Shown piece after piece: positions 50,994 through 61,419 of a stretch of DNA of 64,000 nucleotides. This stretch comes from Alphaproteobacteria bacterium. Its GTDB lineage: Bacteria > Myxococcota_A > UBA796 > GCA-2862545. The notes beneath the pieces were generated by a model. That model saw only the letters and a program-made list of their open reading frames with translations. It did not search any database and had not been told where the DNA came from. How positions within the stretch are numbered: the stretch's first letter is position 1; each line of letters starts with the position of its first letter. The position numbers were made by a program, and so were the translations under genes. Location: NCBI GenBank assembly GCA_020632925.1, contig JACKER010000017.1:62001-126000 (forward strand), read 5' to 3'.

Positions 50994-53048
50994 CTACAGC
51001 ACGTCGAAGCGGCTGAACTCCATCGTGAACTGCCCGCGGCCGCGCGTGTTCGAGCGCAGGGCGGTCATGTAGCCGATGAGGTTGGACAGGCCGCACTCGC
51101 CCTCGATCCGCGTCTGGTCGCCCTCGGAGTCGTGGCCGGTGATGACGGCGCCGCGCGCCTGCAGGTCGCCGAGCACGCCGCCCGTGTTCTCCTCGGGGAC
51201 GACGACCTCGAGCTTCATGATGGGCTGGAGCACCTGGCCGCCGGCGGCCTGGAGCGCCTCGCGCACGCCGCTGGCACCCGCGATGCGGAGCGCCTGCGGA
51301 CCGCTGCCGGGCCCGAAGGTCTGCACGCCCTCGATGACCACGTCCACGTCGACCAGCGGCGAGCCCTCCAACGGGCCGCCCGCCAGCGCGTCGCGCACGC
51401 CCTGCTCGACGGCAGCAGCCTGCTCGGGCGTGGGCACGAGCTCGGGGGGCTCCCAGCGGACGCGAGAGGCGTCGACCGTGACCCCGGCGCCGCGTGCGGC
51501 CGGCGTCACCCGCACGGTGCAGCTCGCGTGCAGCTGGATGGCGCCGCCCGGTGCGTCGATCGTGCGGTCCACCGTGCCCGTGGCCACGCCGCGGCCCTGG
51601 ATGGTCTCGCGGTGCACCACGCGCGGACGCCCGGCGACCACCTTCACCCCGAACTCGCGCTCGATGCGCTCGAAGACGATCTGCAGGTGGAGCTCGCCCA
51701 TGCCCTTGATGATCTTCTGGCCGGTCTCGGCGTCCTCCTCGAAGCGCAGCGAGGGGTCCTCCTCGCAGACCTTCGCCAGCACCTCGAGCATCTTCTCCTC
51801 GTCCGAGGAGGACACCGGCTCGATGGCCAGCCCGAGGACGGGGTCGCGGGCGTCGATGCGCGCCAACAGGAGAGGGGCCTCGGGGTGGCAGAGCGTGTCG
51901 CCGGTCGTCGCGTGGCGCAGGCCGGCGATGAGCACGATCTGGCCGGCGTGCGCGTCGTCGATGCGGGACTTCTTGTTGGAGTCCACCTCGAACACCCGCG
52001 CGGCGCGCTCGACCTGGTCCGAGGTCCCGATGCGCACCGCGTCGCCCGGCCGCAGGATGCCGCGGAACAGCCGGACGAAGCAGTGCCGACGGCCCTCGAA
52101 GAGCTGGACCTTGAACACGAGCGCGGCGAGCGGTCCGTCGTCGGTCATGTCCACGCGCTCCTCGCTGCCGTCCGCCGCGTGCGCGATGGCGGGCGGGCGC
52201 TCGAGCGGGTTGGGGAGCACCTTGATCACCGAGTCCAGCAGGATCTGGACGCCCCAGTTACGGAGTGCGGAGCCCGAGAACACGGGGCGGACGATGCCAG
52301 CGATGGTCAGGCGCCGAAGGACGGCCCACACCTCGTCGTCGGCGATGTCCTCCTCCATGAGGACCTTGTCCGCCAGGGCCTCGTCGTGCTCCGCGAGCGC
52401 GAGCAGGAGCGTCTCGCGGTACGGCGCGAGCTTGTCGGCCTCCCAGTCCTCGAGCGGGCGCGTCGCCACGTTCTCGCCCTTCTCGCCGGAGAAGACGTAC
52501 GCCTGGCGCTCGATGCAGTGCAGCACGACCTTCTCGTCCGGCAGGCCGACGGTGACCGGCACCGGCGCGTCGCGGAGGCGCTTCGTGATCTGCTCGAGGA
52601 CGCGGTCCAGGTCCGCACCCGGGCGGTCCATCTTGTTGACGAAGATCATGCGGGGCACGGCGTGCTTGTTGGCCTGCCGCCACACGGTCTCGGTCTGCGG
52701 CTCCACGCCCCGCACGGCATCCATCACGATGATGGCGCCGTCGAGCACGCGCATCGAGCGCTCGACCTCGATGGTGAAGTCGACGTGGCCCGGGGTGTCG
52801 ACGACCTGGATGAGGTGGTCCCGCCACGGACACTGCGTCACCGCCGCGGTGATCGTGATGCCGTGCTCCTGCTCCTCGGGCATCCAGTCGGTGTGCGCGG
52901 CGCCGTCGTGCACCTCACCGATCTTGTAGGACGCACCGGTATAGAACAGCAGGCGCTCGGTCAGCGTCGTCTTGCCTGCGTCGACGTGCGCGGCGATGCC
53001 GATGTTCCGGACCTTGTCGAGGTCGGTCCGCGCTCCCGTCTTGGCCAT
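50994..53048 (-). CDS. fusA: Translation elongation factor G (possibly a paralogue)
   Basis: A 684-residue GTPase. G1 AAHVDAGKTTLTERLL, G3 VVDTPGHVDFTIEVERSMRVLDG and G4 FVNKMDRPGADL are intact, followed by domains II to V (GMGELHLQIVFERIEREF, and a closing TALRSNTRGRGQFTMEF). It promotes ribosome translocation or recycling. Switch I/II carries EEQEHGITITAA rather than the more common EQERGITI, and the gene is not in a str operon with rpsL, rpsG or tuf, so it may be a second EF-G. GGAGG lies upstream of the ATG at 53048. Confidence 0.92.
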   Translation of the reverse strand: MAKTGARTDLDKVRNIGIAAHVDAGKTTLTERLLFYTGASYKIGEVHDGAAHTDWMPEEQEHGITITAAVTQCPWRDHLIQVVDTPGHVDFTIEVERSMRVLDGAIIVMDAVRGVEPQTETVWRQANKHAVPRMIFVNKMDRPGADLDRVLEQITKRLRDAPVPVTVGLPDEKVVLHCIERQAYVFSGEKGENVATRPLEDWEADKLAPYRETLLLALAEHDEALADKVLMEEDIADDEVWAVLRRLTIAGIVRPVFSGSALRNWGVQILLDSVIKVLPNPLERPPAIAHAADGSEERVDMTDDGPLAALVFKVQLFEGRRHCFVRLFRGILRPGDAVRIGTSDQVERAARVFEVDSNKKSRIDDAHAGQIVLIAGLRHATTGDTLCHPEAPLLLARIDARDPVLGLAIEPVSSSDEEKMLEVLAKVCEEDPSLRFEEDAETGQKIIKGMGELHLQIVFERIEREFGVKVVAGRPRVVHRETIQGRGVATGTVDRTIDAPGGAIQLHASCTVRVTPAARGAGVTVDASRVRWEPPELVPTPEQAAAVEQGVRDALAGGPLEGSPLVDVDVVIEGVQTFGPGSGPQALRIAGASGVREALQAAGGQVLQPIMKLEVVVPEENTGGVLGDLQARGAVITGHDSEGDQTRIEGECGLSNLIGYMTALRSNTRGRGQFTMEFSRFDVL

Positions 53049-53078
53049 GGGGGGTCCTCCGCGCCCGCCGGTAACCCG

Positions 53079-54413
53079 TCACTGGAGCCGGTGCTTCGCG
53101 AGCAGATCGCGCACCGTACGGGTCCGGTGGTGCACGTGCCCGAGGCTGCGACTACCGAGGTCGAAGGCGCGGTGGAGCAGCGCGGCGGCGAGGTCCCGAT
53201 CCCGGTGTGCGACGGCCTGTTCGCCCTGGCGCTGCAGCAGCTCGACCTCGAGCTCCACCGCGGCGATGGTCTTCGGGTGCGTGGCGCCGAGCGAGCTGGT
53301 CAACAGGCTGACGGCGGCGTCGAGCCAGCCGAGCGCCTCGTCGGACCGGTGGCTCTCGAGGCAGAACCGACCGAGCTCCACCTGCTGCTCGGCGACCTCG
53401 ACGCTCGCCGGGCCGTGCAGCGTGCGCAGCGCTTCCAGCCCCTCGAGCAGCAGGCCCTCGGCCTCCCCGGCGCGACCGCGTTGGAGGTGGATGCGCGCCA
53501 TCGAGCGCAGGCGGTTGGGCAGCTCGGGGTGCGGTCCACCCTGGCGTTTTCCGAGCTGCCGCGTCAGGCGCAGGGCCTCGTCGATGCGGCGGCGCGACTC
53601 CTCCATGACGCCGCTGCGGTCGAGCGCGAGGCCGAGCTCGAAGCCCACGGCGGCGCGGCGCTCGTCGTCGTCTTCCGGACCGAGGGCCGCGTGGACGGGG
53701 CGGAGGTACTTCACGGCGTCCGCCCAGCGCTCGAGCGCGGTGCAGGCCGTGCCCGCGAGCTGGGCGCGCAGGACCGTCCGGGGCGCCGTCGGACCCTCGC
53801 GCTCGACGGCGTCCTGGTACGCGGCGACGAGCAAGGGCAGCGCCTCGGCGGGGCGCCCGAGCTGCATGCGGACCTCGCCGAGCTGGGCGGCGACCTGGCC
53901 GACGGCGTCCGGCTGGTGCTCCTTGCGGATGCGCCACGCGGTGTCCAGCGCGGCCTCGGCGTCCTCGAGGCGCCCCTCGCGGACGTAGTACCCGGCGACG
54001 TTCTGGGCCGCGACGGCCACACGCGGGTCGCGACCGCCGGCGACCGAGCGCAGCTGCAGCCAGGCGGACTCGAGCATGGGGCCACCCTCCGGACGCCCGG
54101 CGCGCAGCGCGATGGCGCCGAGCATGGCCGCCTCGAGCAGGGTGTTCGGATGTTCCTGCCCCAGGGTGGCCGTGCGCACGCGGACCAGCGCCCGACCCAC
54201 GGCGATGGCGACCCGGGGCTGCTGGTGGGCGGCGGCGAGGTCGCGGGCGGCGGCCAGCACCCGCAGCGGCCGGTCGGTCGGGGGGAGGGAGGCGAGGAGC
54301 TGCGGCGGGACGGTGCGGACGAGCGCCTCGAGCGAGGGGGCGCCGGACTCCGCGAGCAGCGTGCCGACGCCGTCGCCCAGCAGCGCCTCCAGTTCGTCCA
54401 GCAGCTCGCGCAC
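53079..54413 (-). CDS. TPR-repeat protein
   Basis: A 444-residue soluble protein composed of helical TPR-like repeats (for example YVREGRLEDAEAALDTAWRI, EALPLLVAAYQDAVEREG, RAGEAEGLLLEGLEALRTLHG, EALGWLDAAVSLL). These resemble the kinesin-light-chain-type TPR arrays. It is a likely scaffold. The GTG at 54413 begins VRELLDELEALLGDGVGTLL; the frame upstream is a shadow of the neighbouring gene. It is the last gene of the MoxR/VWA operon, 44 bp after the preceding gene. Confidence 0.78.
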   Translation of the reverse strand: MRELLDELEALLGDGVGTLLAESGAPSLEALVRTVPPQLLASLPPTDRPLRVLAAARDLAAAHQQPRVAIAVGRALVRVRTATLGQEHPNTLLEAAMLGAIALRAGRPEGGPMLESAWLQLRSVAGGRDPRVAVAAQNVAGYYVREGRLEDAEAALDTAWRIRKEHQPDAVGQVAAQLGEVRMQLGRPAEALPLLVAAYQDAVEREGPTAPRTVLRAQLAGTACTALERWADAVKYLRPVHAALGPEDDDERRAAVGFELGLALDRSGVMEESRRRIDEALRLTRQLGKRQGGPHPELPNRLRSMARIHLQRGRAGEAEGLLLEGLEALRTLHGPASVEVAEQQVELGRFCLESHRSDEALGWLDAAVSLLTSSLGATHPKTIAAVELEVELLQRQGEQAVAHRDRDLAAALLHRAFDLGSRSLGHVHHRTRTVRDLLAKHRLQ

Positions 54414-54457
54414 GGGCCCTCCCGGGCGGAGCGTATCAGGGGGGAGGGGAGTCCGAG

Positions 54458-56698
54458 CTACCTCAGGCCGCCGCGCCTGCGGATGAGCCACGCCAGGCCC
54501 GCGCACACCGTGATCCCGAGGATGAGCAACGGCGCCCGCCACAGCGCCGTCTCCGTCCGCGAGTGCACCGTCCGCACCGCGCCCGGGTCGCGCAGCACCG
54601 GACCCTCCTCGCCGGGCCCGTGCAGCACGCCGTCCGAGCTGCGCGCCAACCAGCCCAGGAACGCCTCGTCCGGCGCGATCTCGTCCATCTCGGGGTCGCG
54701 CGTCGTGACGGCGAAGACCGTGTCCGCGTCGCCGACGGGCTGTCCGCCGCCGTCGGTCACCATCGCCGCCACCCGGTGCGTGCCCGGCCGGGAGGCCTCC
54801 GTGACGAGCACCAGGTCGCCGTCCGCCGAGGTCTTGCCGCGCAGCGTCGACCGCTTGCCCTCGTTGTCGACGATGACCTGCACGTCCACGCCGGGCATCG
54901 GCGCGAAGCCGGGGTCGCGGGCCTGGACGACGATGCGCACCTGCTCCCCGACGGCGTAGTTCTCCCGCGCCGTCTCCACCGTCACCCGGCTCGTGGAGGC
55001 GTCCTTCATCAGCCAGCGGAGCGCGTTCTTCCAGAACCGCAGGTACACCTGGTTGCCGCGGCCCAGCGCCGCCTCGGACAGCGACCAGCGCCAGCTCGTG
55101 TCGACCGTCAGCGCCATCGTGCGACCCTCGCGCACCTCGCGGACGGCGAGCACGGGGAGCGGCTGCCCATCGGCGTCCTTCAGCGTCGGGTGGGCGAGGA
55201 GCACGGCGGCGTCGGGCTTCGCTCGCGCGACCACGTTCGTGCCGTCGAGCGTGTGCAGCCGCGACCACCACAGCTCGTTCTCTGCCGCCTCGGAGACCAC
55301 GCGCGTGATCGGGTGGCGCGCACCCTCGGCCGTGAGCGAGACCTGGAACGGGCGTTCGTCCGGCGTCTCGCGCTGCACCAGCTCGACCGGCAACACCTCC
55401 GCCAGCGGCGTTCCCTGGTACTCGCCGAGCCCGAACGAGCGGTCGCCGCCCAACATCACCAGCGCGCCGCCGCCCTCGACGTACTTCCGGAGGTTGTCGA
55501 GCAGCTCGGTGTCCCGGTAGTCGAAGTAGGGCTGGTGGTCGAAGTTCTGGAAGACCACGACATCGAAGGACCACAGGTCGTCGCTGAACAGCCGGTCGTA
55601 CGGGAACTGGATGAGCGAGAGCTCGCGCTCGTCGTACTGTGAGTGCAGGTCCTCCCGGGTCCGGAGGATGAAGAAGCTCACCAGCTGGACCGAGGGGTCG
55701 TCCTTGAGGAAGCGCCGGAGGAACTTCACGTCCCACGAGGGCGCCCCGGCGACCTGGAGCACGCGGATCCGGTCGCGCACGACCTTCACGACGACCGGCA
55801 TCACGTTGTTCGCAGGGACCGCGTCGCCCTCGTAGATCGGGACGGACACGGTGTATGCGAAGCGCCCCGCGTCCTCGGGCACGACCTCGAAGCGCACCTG
55901 GCCGCGACCCTCGGCGTCGAGCTTCACCGGCTGCTGGGTGACGACCGCCCCGTCGCGCGACAGCGTCGCGTTCACCGTCCGGCCCGCGAAGCCCACGCCG
56001 AGCACGTCGGCGGTGATCGTGAACGGCGCGCGGATGAACGCGTAGCCGCCGGTGTCGATGGCCCGCACCGACAGGTCGACCACGTCCTTGCGGCTCCCCA
56101 CCTGGTAGATCGTGAGCGGCCCCGGCAGGCGCGGCGGCGTGGGCTGCTCCTCGGACAGGAAGCGTTTGCGCAGCAGACCGCGGTCGAGGCCGTCCGTGAT
56201 CAGGACGACGCCCGCGAGGCGCTCGCCCGCCACCCGCTCCGACAGCGCGTCGAGGGCGCCCTCGAGGTCGGTCCCGGGCAGATCGTAGGCGTCCGGGGCC
56301 CCGATCGCGAGCTCGGTGCCGAAGTGGTACACGTCCACGTCGCCGAGCTCGGCCCGGACCGCGGCCAGCGCGCTGTCCGCCTGCTCGGAGCGCGGCGAGC
56401 CGTCCTCGACCACCCCCATCGAGCGGCTGGCGTCGACCAGCGCGACGATGCGGCCCGGCTCGGGGTGACCCTCCTCCTCGACCCACACCGGGCCGGAGAG
56501 CGCGAACACCAGGCCCGCGAGCGCCAGGGCCAGCAGGCCGAGCTCCCCGACCGCGGCGAGCGGCGAGCGACGGCCCGGGAGCGCGGCGGCGAACACCGCG
56601 AGCGCCGCCACCGCCGCCCACAGCAGGGCCGTGCTCGAGCTCGTGAGCTCGAGGTGCCCTCCCGGGGCCAGCGTCCCACCCAGCCAGAAGGCGCTCAC
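54458..56698 (-). CDS. Membrane VWA / glutamine-amidotransferase-like protein
   Basis: A 746-residue protein. Two N-terminal membrane helices (ALLWAAVAALAVFAAALPG; LGLLALALAGLVFALSG) precede a von Willebrand A domain with the MIDAS motif VDASRSMG and VVLITDGLDRG. A long region follows with a class I glutamine-amidotransferase-like core (FDVVVFQNFDHQPYF, GALVMLGGDRSFGLGEY) and an Ig-like domain, then a C-terminal helix near 715. This is the layout of the large membrane protein found with MoxR, DUF58 and BatA genes. Its GTG start overlaps the DUF4159 stop (GTGA). The exact role of such complexes is unclear; cell-envelope stress functions are proposed for related systems. Confidence 0.84.
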   Translation of the reverse strand: MSAFWLGGTLAPGGHLELTSSSTALLWAAVAALAVFAAALPGRRSPLAAVGELGLLALALAGLVFALSGPVWVEEEGHPEPGRIVALVDASRSMGVVEDGSPRSEQADSALAAVRAELGDVDVYHFGTELAIGAPDAYDLPGTDLEGALDALSERVAGERLAGVVLITDGLDRGLLRKRFLSEEQPTPPRLPGPLTIYQVGSRKDVVDLSVRAIDTGGYAFIRAPFTITADVLGVGFAGRTVNATLSRDGAVVTQQPVKLDAEGRGQVRFEVVPEDAGRFAYTVSVPIYEGDAVPANNVMPVVVKVVRDRIRVLQVAGAPSWDVKFLRRFLKDDPSVQLVSFFILRTREDLHSQYDERELSLIQFPYDRLFSDDLWSFDVVVFQNFDHQPYFDYRDTELLDNLRKYVEGGGALVMLGGDRSFGLGEYQGTPLAEVLPVELVQRETPDERPFQVSLTAEGARHPITRVVSEAAENELWWSRLHTLDGTNVVARAKPDAAVLLAHPTLKDADGQPLPVLAVREVREGRTMALTVDTSWRWSLSEAALGRGNQVYLRFWKNALRWLMKDASTSRVTVETARENYAVGEQVRIVVQARDPGFAPMPGVDVQVIVDNEGKRSTLRGKTSADGDLVLVTEASRPGTHRVAAMVTDGGGQPVGDADTVFAVTTRDPEMDEIAPDEAFLGWLARSSDGVLHGPGEEGPVLRDPGAVRTVHSRTETALWRAPLLILGITVCAGLAWLIRRRGGLR

Positions 56699-57435
56699 TC
56701 GAGCCTGCCCTCCTTCATGAGCTGACGGACGTGCGCCTGGTCCTTCTTGTAGTTGGAGGTCAGCGCGTACAGGACGAGGTTGATGCCGAGCTTGATGGCC
56801 TCGCGCCGCTGCCCCTCGCCACCGGGGACGCAGGAGTGGGCGGGACGCCCGTCGTCGCCGCGGTCCAGCGCCCCCGACAGATCGTTCCGGACGTAGACCA
56901 GGGGCGTCATGTTGTCGAAGGTCACGCCCTCGGCCACCGCGTACCGGTCGACGCGGCCCAGCGGCCGCTTGAGGAGGAAGAAGCTGCGGTACAGGCTGTG
57001 GTCCGACGGAAGGGGGTTCAGCGGGCGCGTCGGGAAGAGCCGATCGATCAAGGCGCGAACGGAGCTGTCGAACGGGCCGTCGCCGGCGGCGCAGTCGTCG
57101 ATGAGCAGGAACCCGCCGTAGGAGAGGTACCGCTCGAGCTGCTCGGCGCCCGCGTCGTCGATCTGGAAGCGACCGTCGCCCAGCAGGACCGCGAACGGGT
57201 GCTCGAACAGGGCGGGGTCGTCGGGACGCACGCGGACCGCACGCGGCTCGCACTCCACCGAGGTCGTGCCCTGCACCTCGTAGAGCAGGCGCTTCCAGGC
57301 GTTGGGGCGGGACAGCGTGCCCGGACCGAGGTCGAGCTCGCAGATGTCGAGCCGGGTGCCCTCGCCGAAGGCCAGCGCCCGACCGGGGAGCGCCAGCGCG
57401 GCGGCTCCGGCGGCGAGCAGGTCACGACGTCTCAC
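56695..57435 (-). CDS. DUF4159 protein with twin-arginine-like signal
   Basis: A 246-residue exported protein. The N terminus VRRRDLLAAGAAALALPGRALA has an R-R-x-L-L motif followed by a hydrophobic stretch and an A-L-A cleavage site, suggesting Tat export. The body shows the DUF4159 pattern: ERYLSYGGFLLIDDCA, LPSDHSLYRSFFLL and a C-terminal IKLGINLVLYALTSNYKKDQ. DUF4159 genes regularly sit between VWA and amidotransferase-like genes in MoxR operons, as here. Function unknown. The GTG overlaps the upstream stop (GTGA). Confidence 0.85.
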   Translation of the reverse strand: MRRRDLLAAGAAALALPGRALAFGEGTRLDICELDLGPGTLSRPNAWKRLLYEVQGTTSVECEPRAVRVRPDDPALFEHPFAVLLGDGRFQIDDAGAEQLERYLSYGGFLLIDDCAAGDGPFDSSVRALIDRLFPTRPLNPLPSDHSLYRSFFLLKRPLGRVDRYAVAEGVTFDNMTPLVYVRNDLSGALDRGDDGRPAHSCVPGGEGQRREAIKLGINLVLYALTSNYKKDQAHVRQLMKEGRLE

Positions 57436-59462
57436 GGCCGCCTCCACGCGCCGAGCAGCCCCTGCACGGCGAGGACCGCCGCGGCGACGACGAGCAGCGG
57501 CCACGCCAGATCGATCGTCCGACGCAGCACCTGCGGGGCGATGGCCATCTCCGCCTCCGCGACCGACTGGTACGCGCGCACGTCGGACTCCTCGGGGTCG
57601 GTGTTGACCGCGACCCAGGCGAGCGGCGGCGCACCGTCGAGCGCCACCTGGTAGGCGCCCGCCCGCCGCGGAACGAAGGACAGGCGGCTGCCCTCGATGC
57701 GTGAGGTGACCGGCTGCCCGTCGGGGCCGAGCACCTCGGGCTCCAGCACCAGCTCCGGCAGGTCGAGCACGACGGGGTCGCCGACCGTGCCCTCGAGCCG
57801 CGCGGACCCCGCGCCGGACTCGCCCCCGAGCCAGGAGACCAGGCGCTGCACGAGCGGCATGAAGGCCGACTGCAGCGGGAGGTTGGACCAGCCGAGGTCC
57901 ACCGAGCTCGTCCACACCACGACGCGACCCTCGCCGATGCGCCGCTCCACGAGCGCGGGCATCTCGTCCTCGTACCGCAGCAGCGTCGTGATCTCGTCGC
58001 GCACGTCCTGGTAGGGCTGGAAGACCAGGACGGTGTGACTCTTGATGCGCGCGAACGCGGCCCGCCCCGAGCGACGGAAGGGCGAGAACAGCGGCAGCTC
58101 GGTGTCGGGGAGCTTGAGCGGGACGCCGAGCTCGCCCGGGTCCGCGATGGAGCGGGTGCCCTTGAGCGGCGCCGGCAGGATCGAGCCCAGCGCGGCGTCG
58201 TACCGGTCGGCCGTGATCTGGTCGCCGCCGGTGATGACCAGGCTCCCGCCGCGGCGCACGAAGTCGACCAGGCGGGCGCCGAACGGGCGGGGGTCGGCGA
58301 CGTTGGCGAGGAAGACGACGCGGTGCGTCTCGGGGTCGACCTCGGACAGCCCGAGCGGCGCGGTCACGTCCAGGGTCACGCCGCTGTGCGCGCCCCACGG
58401 CGCCAGCGCCTTCTCCAGGAAGTAGGTCTCGGAGCGCGTCGGCGTGTCGCCTGGGTCGCCGTCCACCACCAGCACGCGGCTCGCCCCCACGCGGGGCAGG
58501 TGGAAGTACCGCGCGTCGTCGAGCGGCAGATCCGGGTCCTCGCAGCGCACCTCGCCGACGCCGCCCTTGGCGTCCGACGGGATGGTGATGCGCTCCTCGG
58601 TCTCGCCGAGCGGCGGCAGGTCCGCGAAGATGGGGATCCGCGCACCGTCCGGGAGGGTGACCTCGCACGGGACCTCGAGCGGATCGGGGCCGTAGTTGGA
58701 GACCCGGACGGTGACCGTGCCGCCCTCGAGGCCGTCGCCGTACTTCGCCTGGGTCACGGCGACGTTGCGCGGCGGCGAGCCCGCGACCCGCTGGGGCAGC
58801 ACGGAGCTGCCCGCGGCCACGAGCAGCTCGATCTCGCCCGTCGCCTCGGAGACCATGCGCGGGCCGGCCTCGTCGCTGAACAGCACGACCTCGCCGGGCT
58901 CGCCGCCGAGCAGCCGGCGCGCCTCGACCAGCGCGTCCCGCAGGTTGCTGCGGCCCGAGGTCCCCTCGATGGCCTGGATCTGGTTGATCACGCGGCCGTG
59001 GTCGCCGGTGAGCGAGGTCGTCAGGCGCACCGCCTCGTCGTCGAACACCACGAGCCCGACGAGCACGCCGTCCCCGAGCTGGCGGACGACGCCCTCGGCC
59101 TGCTCGCGCGCCCGCTGCAGCAGCGTGGTGCCCGCGTCCTGCATCGCCATCGAGAGGCTGTGGTCGACGACGACGACGACCCGCCCCGTCCGCCCGAACT
59201 CCGGGGGAGCGCCGGGGACCGACAGCTCGGGGCCCGAGGCCGCGCCGACGAGGAGCAGGACGGCGGCGATCCGCAGCAGCAGCAGGAACGGGTCCTTCAC
59301 CCGGCGGCGGCGCTTGAGGCGCTTCACGACGCGCTGGAGCAGCAGCATCGCGCCGAAGGCCTGTCGGTCGCGCGGCGTCTGGCGCGCCATGTGCGCGGCG
59401 ATGGGGAGCGCGGCCGCGACAGCCAGCCCGAGCGCGAGCGGGGCGAGCAGACCGACGCTCAC
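57432..59462 (-). CDS. BatA-like membrane VWA protein
   Basis: A 676-residue protein. The N-terminal aerotolerance-regulator (BatA) domain has membrane segments LLAPLALGLAVAAALPIAAH and PFLLLLRIAAVLLLVGAASG with a basic KRLKRRRRVKD between them. A VWA domain follows with the MIDAS D-x-S-x-S in VVVDHSLSMAMQDAG. Later sequence has an amidotransferase-like GGSLVITGGDQITADRYDAA and ends with a membrane helix PLLVVAAAVLAVQGLLG. The GTG overlaps the DUF58 stop (GTGA). It is a partner of the MoxR ATPase encoded two genes upstream. Confidence 0.87.
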   Translation of the reverse strand: MSVGLLAPLALGLAVAAALPIAAHMARQTPRDRQAFGAMLLLQRVVKRLKRRRRVKDPFLLLLRIAAVLLLVGAASGPELSVPGAPPEFGRTGRVVVVVDHSLSMAMQDAGTTLLQRAREQAEGVVRQLGDGVLVGLVVFDDEAVRLTTSLTGDHGRVINQIQAIEGTSGRSNLRDALVEARRLLGGEPGEVVLFSDEAGPRMVSEATGEIELLVAAGSSVLPQRVAGSPPRNVAVTQAKYGDGLEGGTVTVRVSNYGPDPLEVPCEVTLPDGARIPIFADLPPLGETEERITIPSDAKGGVGEVRCEDPDLPLDDARYFHLPRVGASRVLVVDGDPGDTPTRSETYFLEKALAPWGAHSGVTLDVTAPLGLSEVDPETHRVVFLANVADPRPFGARLVDFVRRGGSLVITGGDQITADRYDAALGSILPAPLKGTRSIADPGELGVPLKLPDTELPLFSPFRRSGRAAFARIKSHTVLVFQPYQDVRDEITTLLRYEDEMPALVERRIGEGRVVVWTSSVDLGWSNLPLQSAFMPLVQRLVSWLGGESGAGSARLEGTVGDPVVLDLPELVLEPEVLGPDGQPVTSRIEGSRLSFVPRRAGAYQVALDGAPPLAWVAVNTDPEESDVRAYQSVAEAEMAIAPQVLRRTIDLAWPLLVVAAAVLAVQGLLGAWRRP

Positions 59463-60444
59463 GGGAGCCGCCTCGCGGGGAGCTCGGAGCCGAACAGGTC
59501 GAGCTCGAGCGGCAGGTCGAGGATGGCGGCGCGCAGCACCTGCTCCATCGGCAGGTCGGTCGGGACGGGGATCCAGCGGCCGCCGAAGCGGATGACGCCG
59601 CCGCGGACCTCGTCGACGTACTCCCGCACCACCTCGGCGAAGGCGCTGGCGGCGCCGACCGGGTCCACCGCGAGCTCCTCGCCGCCCTCGGGGCTGTAGA
59701 ACATCGAGGGCTGGTCGTACTGGAGCTTCCACTCGCGCCGGTCGAACACGTGGAACAGCCGGAGGTCCGTGGACCGCCGCGCGAACGCGCCGAGCGCGGG
59801 CAGCCAGGTGGAGGGCTCCTCCATGCCGTCGGTGATCACGCCGACCCAGCTCCGCCGCCGCGTACGAGCGCCGACCCGCGTGAGCGCCGGGAGCAGCCCC
59901 GCCACGCCGCCGGGCCTGGCCGACGCGAGCGCGAGGAAGAGCAGCTGGACGTGGTTGCGGCCACCGCGCGGTGGGAGCGACGCGAACCGGGCGTCGGAGC
60001 CGGCGATCAGCTCGAGGCCCACCGGCTCGCCGTGCAGGTGGAGGTAGTAGGCGAGGGTGGCGGCGAGCGTGATCGCGTACCCCGCCTTGCTGCGCTCGAG
60101 GTCGGGCAGCCCGCCCGCCTCGGTCGTGCCCGCCGTCGCGAGATCGCCCGAGAGGTCCAGGATGATCGTGCAGGGCAGCTCGGTCTCGGTCTCGAAGCGC
60201 TTCACGACCAGCTTGTCGGTGCGCCCCCACACCCGCCAGTCCAGACCGCGCAGATCCATGCCCGGCAGGTACTCCTGGTAGTCCGCGAACTCGACGGCCT
60301 GCCCCACGCGCCGCGACCGGTGCTCGCCGGTCAGGAGCTCCGCCGTCAGCGTGCGCGCGCGGAGGTGGAGGTGGCGCACCCGGGCGAGGACCCGCGCGTC
60401 CCAGGGCTGCGCACCCTTCGGCTCGTTGCGGGTCGCGGTCGCCA

Positions 60445-60445
<1 letters not shown>
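59459..60445 (-). CDS. DUF58 protein
   Basis: A 328-residue cytoplasmic protein of the DUF58 family. The signature EFADYQEYLPGMDLRGLDW is followed by KLVVKRFETETELPCTIILD and the VWA-like DLSGDL. It usually partners with a MoxR ATPase in chaperone-like complexes. GTG at 60445 shares one base with the MoxR stop (TAGTG), which sets the start; the first 45 residues are basic and precede the conserved part. Confidence 0.9.

Positions 60446-61415
<970 letters not shown>

Positions 61416-61419
<4 letters not shown>

Noticed and set aside
49935..54959. 1674-codon forward frame across fusA and neighbours
   Set aside because: It crosses several clearly coded minus-strand genes and shows no motif; it is a codon-bias artefact.
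53079..56621. 1180-residue minus-strand protein
   Set aside because: Only the part from 54413 downward is protein-like (TPR); the rest is a shadow of the VWA/amidotransferase-like gene.
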